DNA of 10,464 nt from an uncultured Desulfuromonas sp. (lineage in GTDB: Bacteria; Desulfobacterota; Desulfuromonadia; Desulfuromonadales; Trichloromonadaceae), in the NCBI GenBank assembly GCA_937982495.1, contig CALJLX010000412.1, positions 1 through 10,464 of the forward strand. Reading direction: 5' to 3'. A program made the position numbers and the translations under genes. The first letter of the stretch is position 1. Each line of letters begins with the position of its first letter. Of the stretch, positions 6,318-10,464 are shown in pieces. The notes under the pieces are model-generated. The model worked only from the letters and a program-made list of their open reading frames with translations. It searched no databases and was not told the DNA's origin.

Positions 6318-7229
6318 ATGAAGATGTTTCTTTCCATCCTTCCGGCCTGGGTGCTGATCGCCTTGTTTTCGATCAGCCCCGTGTTGGCGGCCGACGAGAC
6401 GGTTCGACCGGCGCCCAAGGCCTTCGGCGGTGTCGGTGCCGCCTGGGGTCCAGCCGGCGAGGGGATGCCGGTCGGTAAATTCGCCGCGCTCCTCAATTAC
6501 ACCTACGCGGAAACCGACGGCATTCGGCTGCATGACGATGAGCTTAACGACAACGTCGAACTGACCAAGAACGTCGGGGTGGTCAAGTTTCGTTACGGCC
6601 TTGCTCCGGGGCTGGATATCCGCACCGCCACCCCGATCTACGATGTGAAAAAAGAGCTGCGCGCCACCGGCGCCACCGACCATTACGGCTGGCTCGGCGA
6701 TACCGCCGTCGCTCTGCACAAGGTGGTCATGAACCAGGCCGACAAGGCCCCCTTCAGCCTCGCCTTCGATCTCGGCGTCGTCCTGCCGACGGCGGACGGC
6801 GGGAAAAACAACAACGACTACACCGGCAACCAGGCCTGGGGCGCGGGGGGCGGAGTCGGCCTCACCTATTTCCAGGGGGCGAATCGTTTCGATCAGGAAC
6901 TGTACTACTACACTTTTACCGACGGCGAACACGATTATCGGAAGCCGGACATGTTCCGAGGCCTTACCGGCTGGGGCTACGCCTTGAACAAAACCTTCGA
7001 TATCGGCGTGGAGTCGCATCTGAGTTGGGATGGCGAAAGTGAACGGTTCGACCGGGAGCAGAACGATGCCCGCTGGGAATGGTATGTCGGCCCCAAGGTC
7101 GTCTTCAAAAACCAGCCGACGGGCACCGTCATCGGCGCGCTGGTCACTCTCCCCGTCCATCGTGACTACGACAGCCCAACCCCTTCCGACGGCTTTCGGT
7201 TCGAGATCAAACTGGCCAAGGTCTTCTGA
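6318..7229 (+). CDS. Outer-membrane beta-barrel protein, MetA-pathway (PF13557-like) type
   Basis: A predicted 303-residue outer-membrane protein. The signal peptide (about 1-24) ends SPVLA before ADETV. The mature chain has alternating polar and hydrophobic beta strands, Tyr/Trp-rich turns, Gly- and Asp-rich loops, and ends in a terminal Phe (KLAKVF), the usual recognition signal for barrel insertion. The overall pattern resembles the phenol-degradation MetA-pathway family, often annotated as transporters; that family name is from pattern memory, not a search. ATG at 6318 was chosen because GGAGG lies 7 bases upstream and the signal peptide begins there; an upstream ATG in frame at 6258 would add a non-signal leader. 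It is last in the run after assT and ends at a clear terminator. Passage of aryl sulfates or phenols is an inference from position. Confidence 0.82.
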   Translation: MKMFLSILPAWVLIALFSISPVLAADETVRPAPKAFGGVGAAWGPAGEGMPVGKFAALLNYTYAETDGIRLHDDELNDNVELTKNVGVVKFRYGLAPGLDIRTATPIYDVKKELRATGATDHYGWLGDTAVALHKVVMNQADKAPFSLAFDLGVVLPTADGGKNNNDYTGNQAWGAGGGVGLTYFQGANRFDQELYYYTFTDGEHDYRKPDMFRGLTGWGYALNKTFDIGVESHLSWDGESERFDREQNDARWEWYVGPKVVFKNQPTGTVIGALVTLPVHRDYDSPTPSDGFRFEIKLAKVF

Positions 7230-7271
7230 TCTCTTGCCCCTTCACAAACAGCCCGTCTCCGGAAAACATTC

Positions 7272-7307
7272 AAAGCCGGAATCTCTCGATTGAGATTCCG
7301 GCTTTTT
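7272..7307 (+). terminator. Intrinsic terminator of the dsbL-dsbI-assT-barrel operon
   Basis: A perfect 14-base-pair stem (7272-7285 with 7292-7305) closes on the loop TCGATT and continues into TTTTT (7303-7307). It lies 43 bases after the barrel gene's stop. On the opposite strand the stem is followed by a weaker T-rich tail, so it may also slow transcription coming from the converging kinase gene. From here to 7458 nothing further was recognised. Confidence 0.92.
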
Positions 7308-7458
7308 GACGCCAGCAACGCAACGGGTAAATCGCTACCAGGGGCTAAGCGCTGTGGGGGAAGTTTGCTGTCCGCTGGCGACGACAGCTCTCGGGGCCGG
7401 GGCGGGTTGGTAATTGACGCCGTTATTCCCTAACCATGAATTATTGCCCTGGGTCCGA

Positions 7459-8667
7459 TCAGCCGCCTCGGGGTTGATGTACGGCAATGGCCGACTTGCC
7501 GTCCACGGGCAGGCTCAGGGTGAACTCGGCACCGCCTTCGGGGCGGTTGCCGGCATATAATTCGCCGCCCAGGGCGTGGGCGAGGGTGCGGGCGGAATAG
7601 AGTCCGAGGCCGTGCCCCGCGCTGCGCCCCGACTCCCGGGCGCCGCGATAGAATTTTTCGAAGATCCGCTCCCTCTCCTCCGGATGAATGCCGGGGCCGT
7701 CGTCGGCCACGGTGATCCGCGTCCCTGCCGCCGAGAGAATCAGTTCCACTTCGATACTTCCGCCCAATTGGCCGTATTTCACGGCATTTTCCAGCAGGCT
7801 CGAAAGAATCAGGCGCACGGCCCCGGGGTGGGTCGCCAGCGGCGCGGGCGTGCCGAGGGCGCGCAGGGTCAGCCGTTGGCCCTCCCGCGCGGCCAGGGGG
7901 CGATAGAGCGCGACCACGTCTTCCAGCAGCCAGAGGGGATTGACCGGCTCCGTCGGCAGGGGTTGCCGGTCCGTTTCGATCCGGCGCAAGAGCAGAAATT
8001 CCTCGGCGAGACGACCCAGGTGGTCGGCGCCGCGCTGGATCGCCTGGGCGTATTCTCGCGCCAGTTCCGGGGCGGGTTCCTTGTCGGCCAGGCGGTTCGA
8101 ATAGCCGGAAATGACCAGCAGCTGGTTGCGCAGTTCGTGGAAGAGCATCTGCCGCCACTGCTCTTCTTGGCGGCTTTCCCCTTCGAGACGGCCCAGGGCC
8201 GCCTCGGCTTCCCGCCGGGCGCGGCGTCCCTCGATCAGCCGGCCGGTTTGCAGCAGGACTTCCCGCATCGAATAGGGCTTGCTCAGATAGATGTCGGCTC
8301 CCGTCTCGACGCCCCGCACCCGGTCCTCCAGGGTGCCGAGGGCGGTGAGCATGATGATCGGGGTCGGCGCCGTCTCGGGATCGGGATGGGAGCGGACCAT
8401 GGCGCAGATCTCGCGGCCGTCCAGGTCGGGGAGCATCAGATCGAGCAGGATCAGGTCGGGCCGGGCGGCGCCGATGCGGCGGCAGGCGCTCAGGCCGTCG
8501 CCGGCGATCTCGGTGCGGTAGCCGTGGCGGCGCAGGTTGTAGTCCAGCAGTTCGGCCAGTTCCGGTTCGTCTTCGACGATCAGGACCAGGGGGGCGCATC
8601 GCGAGGGGGCGGAAACGGGGACGTTTTCAGCGGAACGGGGAACGGCGCGGTCGGTGAGGATCTCCAT
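7459..8667 (-). CDS. Soluble receiver-histidine kinase fusion
   Basis: A 402-residue cytoplasmic two-component protein with no membrane helix. After a 26-residue lead, a CheY/PhoB-like receiver domain spans about 27-145: acidic cluster EDE (32-34), phospho-acceptor Asp76 (LLDLMLPD), Thr108 and Lys130 (SKPY). A short helical linker (about 146-170) leads to a kinase core: H-box MLFHELRNQL with His177, N-box SLLENAVKYG with Asn294, G1 DDGPGI (322-327), F-box FEKFYR and G2 GHGLGL (351-356). All catalytic motifs are present. The receiver is N-terminal, so an upstream kinase may control this kinase by phosphorylating Asp76, with an unlinked output regulator. ATG at 8665-8667 has AGGAG 5 bases upstream. 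It is divergent from the alkaline phosphatase gene, 274 bases apart. No response regulator with an output domain is nearby, and the signal is unknown. Confidence 0.92.
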   Translation of the reverse strand: MEILTDRAVPRSAENVPVSAPSRCAPLVLIVEDEPELAELLDYNLRRHGYRTEIAGDGLSACRRIGAARPDLILLDLMLPDLDGREICAMVRSHPDPETAPTPIIMLTALGTLEDRVRGVETGADIYLSKPYSMREVLLQTGRLIEGRRARREAEAALGRLEGESRQEEQWRQMLFHELRNQLLVISGYSNRLADKEPAPELAREYAQAIQRGADHLGRLAEEFLLLRRIETDRQPLPTEPVNPLWLLEDVVALYRPLAAREGQRLTLRALGTPAPLATHPGAVRLILSSLLENAVKYGQLGGSIEVELILSAAGTRITVADDGPGIHPEERERIFEKFYRGARESGRSAGHGLGLYSARTLAHALGGELYAGNRPEGGAEFTLSLPVDGKSAIAVHQPRGG

Positions 8668-8888
8668 GGACTCTCCTGGGGGCGGAATCGGCGGCCCGTG
8701 ATTGCGACCGCTCGGGTGAGTCAGGATGCCCGACTTGTGTTAGGGAGGGATGAGTTTTTCTTGCGGAATGGATGTGAACCCGGTCGGCGCCGGGCCGCCG
8801 CGAAGGCGAAGGTCTGACCGAAAACTAACGGCGCGCCAATTTCACCAAAACCTTCGCAGTGGAATCTTTCCCCGACACAAATCCACCC

Positions 8889-8910
8889 GGTTCCGGCGTG
8901 TGCCGGAACC
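8889..8910 (+). other. Perfect 9-base-pair hairpin upstream of the phosphatase
   Basis: GGTTCCGGC (8889-8897) pairs exactly with GCCGGAACC (8902-8910) around the loop GTGT. It ends 31 bases before the phosphatase ATG, with no T-run after it. As RNA it would be a stable leader stem close to the ribosome site (AAGGAG near 8927); as DNA it could be a palindromic operator. No Pho-box-like direct repeat was recognised between the divergent genes. Confidence 0.45.
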
Positions 8911-8941
8911 ATCGTCCCTCCCCATGCAAGGAGAAGAACCA

Positions 8942-10464
8942 ATGATCACAAAGAGGAACGGCAAAATGAGGAAGTTCGCCCGTGCCGCCCTGCTGGTGGC
9001 GCTGCTGCCGGGGCTGAGCTTCGGCGACAACGGTCTCAAGGGACCGGCGGTCCCGCCGCAAAAGGCGGCGGAGGCCAAGAACATCATCCTGTTCATCGGC
9101 GACGGCATGCAGCTCGAACACGAAATCGCCTACAGCCGCTACCTGACCGGCGACGACTTCGCCCTGGTCTGGAACCGCTTCCCCTACCAGGGGTCGGTTT
9201 CCACCTGGGACGTCACCACCTACAACAATTACGCAACCCTGGAAAACCACGAGCCTTTCGACTATGACCGGTTCGACCCCGCCGTCGGCTACGATGCCCT
9301 GCGCGGCGGCTTCGATCGCTACCCCCTGGATGAAACGGCCTCCGACGATTACTTCCTGCGGCCCCGTTACGCCACCGATTCCGCCTCGGCCGGCACCGCC
9401 CTGGCCACCGGTCTCAAGACCGACGACGGCAACATCGCCTGGCTCTCCGGGGATCCCGCCGACGGCGCCCTGAAAACCATCGCCGAGCAGCTGCGCGAAG
9501 AGCGGGGGGCCGCCATCGGCGTGGTCTCCACCGTCCCCTTCAACCATGCCACGCCGGCGGCCTTCGTCAGCCACAACGTCAGCCGCAACAACTACTATAC
9601 CGGCCGTTCCGGCTACACCGGGCTCGGCATCGCCGACGAAATCATCCAGGTCGTCAAGCCCGAGGTGGTCATCGGCGGCGGCCATCTCGATTACGACGGC
9701 GGCTACCTTTCCCGCGCCCTCTATGACGAACTGAGCCTGAGCGACGAATTTGTCTTCGTCGACCGTCAGCCCGACGTGGACGGCGGCAAGGCCCTGCTGG
9801 CGGGGGCCAGGCAGGCGGCTAGGGGGGGCAAAAAACTCTTCGGCCTGTTCGGCGGCGCCGGCGGCAACTTCGAGCCGCCCGTGGTGCTCGATCAGCCGGG
9901 GTTCCCGACGGTGGCACCGGCGACCCAGGAAAATCCCACCCTGGCGATGGCCACCGAGGCGGCGCTGACCGTCCTCGGCGAAAACCAAAAGGGGTTCTTC
10001 CTGATGGTCGAACAGGGGGATATCGACTGGGCCAACCATGCCAACGACTACCGCTGGATGATGGGCACCATGCATGATCTGCACGAGGCGGTCAAGGCCG
10101 CCATCGCCTACGTCGACCAACCCGGCGACCACATCGACTGGAGCAATACCCTGCTGATGGTGACCAGCGACCACGGCAACAGCTACATGCGCCTCAACCC
10201 CGAGCTGCCCATGGCCAAGGGCGATCTTCCCGCGAGCGAGGAAATCGTCGCCTGGAACCAGGCCCCCGCGCCCGGCGTCACCCCCATCGTCACCTACGCG
10301 ACCGGCAGTCACACCAACGAACTGGTCAGCCTCTATGTGAAAGGCGCCGCTGCCGAGCTTTTCACCGCCCGGGAAGGGGCCTGGTATCCCGGCACCAATC
10401 TCCTCGACAACACCCAGATCCACGAGGTGATGCACGAGTTCGCCTTCGCCTGGGAATACGCCGG
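8942..10464 (+). CDS. PhoA-family alkaline phosphatase, truncated by window end
   Basis: An open frame of 507 codons to the window edge with no stop: a secreted metal-dependent phosphomonoesterase. The signal peptide covers about residues 1-28 (MRKFARAALLVALLPGLSFG). Zinc and nucleophile residues are in place: Asp54 (FIGDG), Ser147 (ATDSASAGTA, the phosphoseryl nucleophile), His202 and Thr204 (NHATPAA), Arg215, Glu357, Asp362 and His366 (VEQGDIDWANH), Asp410-His411 (TSDHGN) and His457 (GSHTNE). The residues matching E. coli Asp153 and Lys328 are His202 and Trp363, as in Vibrio-type enzymes. ATG at 8942 has AAGGAG about 9 bases upstream; a second ATG at 8966 with GAGG before it is also possible and gives a tidier signal peptide. 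All catalytic motifs lie inside the window, so only the C-terminus is missing. Phosphate control is likely by family but not shown here. Confidence 0.93.
   Translation, partial: MITKRNGKMRKFARAALLVALLPGLSFGDNGLKGPAVPPQKAAEAKNIILFIGDGMQLEHEIAYSRYLTGDDFALVWNRFPYQGSVSTWDVTTYNNYATLENHEPFDYDRFDPAVGYDALRGGFDRYPLDETASDDYFLRPRYATDSASAGTALATGLKTDDGNIAWLSGDPADGALKTIAEQLREERGAAIGVVSTVPFNHATPAAFVSHNVSRNNYYTGRSGYTGLGIADEIIQVVKPEVVIGGGHLDYDGGYLSRALYDELSLSDEFVFVDRQPDVDGGKALLAGARQAARGGKKLFGLFGGAGGNFEPPVVLDQPGFPTVAPATQENPTLAMATEAALTVLGENQKGFFLMVEQGDIDWANHANDYRWMMGTMHDLHEAVKAAIAYVDQPGDHIDWSNTLLMVTSDHGNSYMRLNPELPMAKGDLPASEEIVAWNQAPAPGVTPIVTYATGSHTNELVSLYVKGAAAELFTAREGAWYPGTNLLDNTQIHEVMHEFAFAWEYA

Noticed and set aside
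4064..6496. An 810-codon minus-strand open frame opposite dsbI, assT and the barrel gene
   Set aside because: High GC in third codon positions keeps the antisense frame open. The plus-strand genes have signal peptides, catalytic motifs and ribosome sites, and the antisense frame has none.
7576..8817. A 413-codon plus-strand open frame opposite the receiver-kinase
   Set aside because: Antisense to a gene with complete receiver and kinase motifs; it has no ribosome site or recognisable domain.
8668..8941. Pho box upstream of the alkaline phosphatase
   Set aside because: No pair of direct repeats resembling CTGTCAT or TGTCA spaced one helical turn apart was found.
8825..10435. A 536-codon minus-strand open frame opposite the phosphatase
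   Set aside because: Shadow of the alkaline phosphatase, which has every catalytic motif on the plus strand.
1..10464. CRISPR arrays, tRNA or rRNA genes, insertion sequences, phage genes
   Set aside because: No spaced repeats, clover-leaf sequences, transposase motifs or terminal inverted repeats were seen.

Overview
The window looks like part of a GC-rich genome with AT-rich promoters from a Gram-negative, probably anaerobic deltaproteobacterium (Desulfuromonas/Geobacter type). This rests on the style of the sensor kinase (a GHQWRQPL H-box with a large extracytoplasmic sensor), the periplasmic and outer-membrane proteins, and the gene complement. No rRNA or other marker is present, so the assignment is an inference. 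The left edge is not genomic: positions 1-52 are Illumina P7/index-read adapter sequence, which artificially ends a histidine kinase gene. The right edge cuts an alkaline phosphatase gene.

Layout. (1) 1-52, adapter. (2) 53-1490, minus strand, a membrane histidine kinase missing most of its ATPase domain. (3) 1491-1935, a long divergent AT-rich regulatory region. (4) 1936-2637, plus strand, a secreted single-domain rhodanese followed by a 77-residue four-cysteine protein. (5) 2638-2898, a second AT-rich promoter region and leader. (6) 2899-7229, plus strand: a DsbL-type thiol oxidase, a DsbI/DsbB-type quinone-linked membrane partner, a periplasmic aryl-sulfate sulfotransferase (AssT), a strong hairpin, and an outer-membrane beta-barrel protein, closed by a clear intrinsic terminator at 7272-7307. 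(7) 7459-8667, minus strand, a soluble receiver-histidine kinase fusion. (8) 8942-10464, plus strand, a PhoA-family alkaline phosphatase running off the end.

How the genes work together. The core is an aryl sulfate module. AssT moves sulfate between phenolic compounds in the periplasm and needs a structural disulfide. DsbL (CPFC active site) can introduce it, and DsbI (CEQC plus a second cysteine pair) can reoxidise DsbL through quinones. The barrel downstream could admit or export the aromatic substrates. The order dsbL-dsbI-assT differs from the assT-dsbL-dsbI order known from uropathogenic E. coli. An 8-base core, TACGGTTT, recurs upstream of the truncated kinase, the rhodanese unit and dsbL. 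Beside dsbL part of it is also repeated in inverted orientation. This suggests, but does not prove, that the three units share a regulator. The kinase-phosphatase pair on the right is a separate divergent unit.
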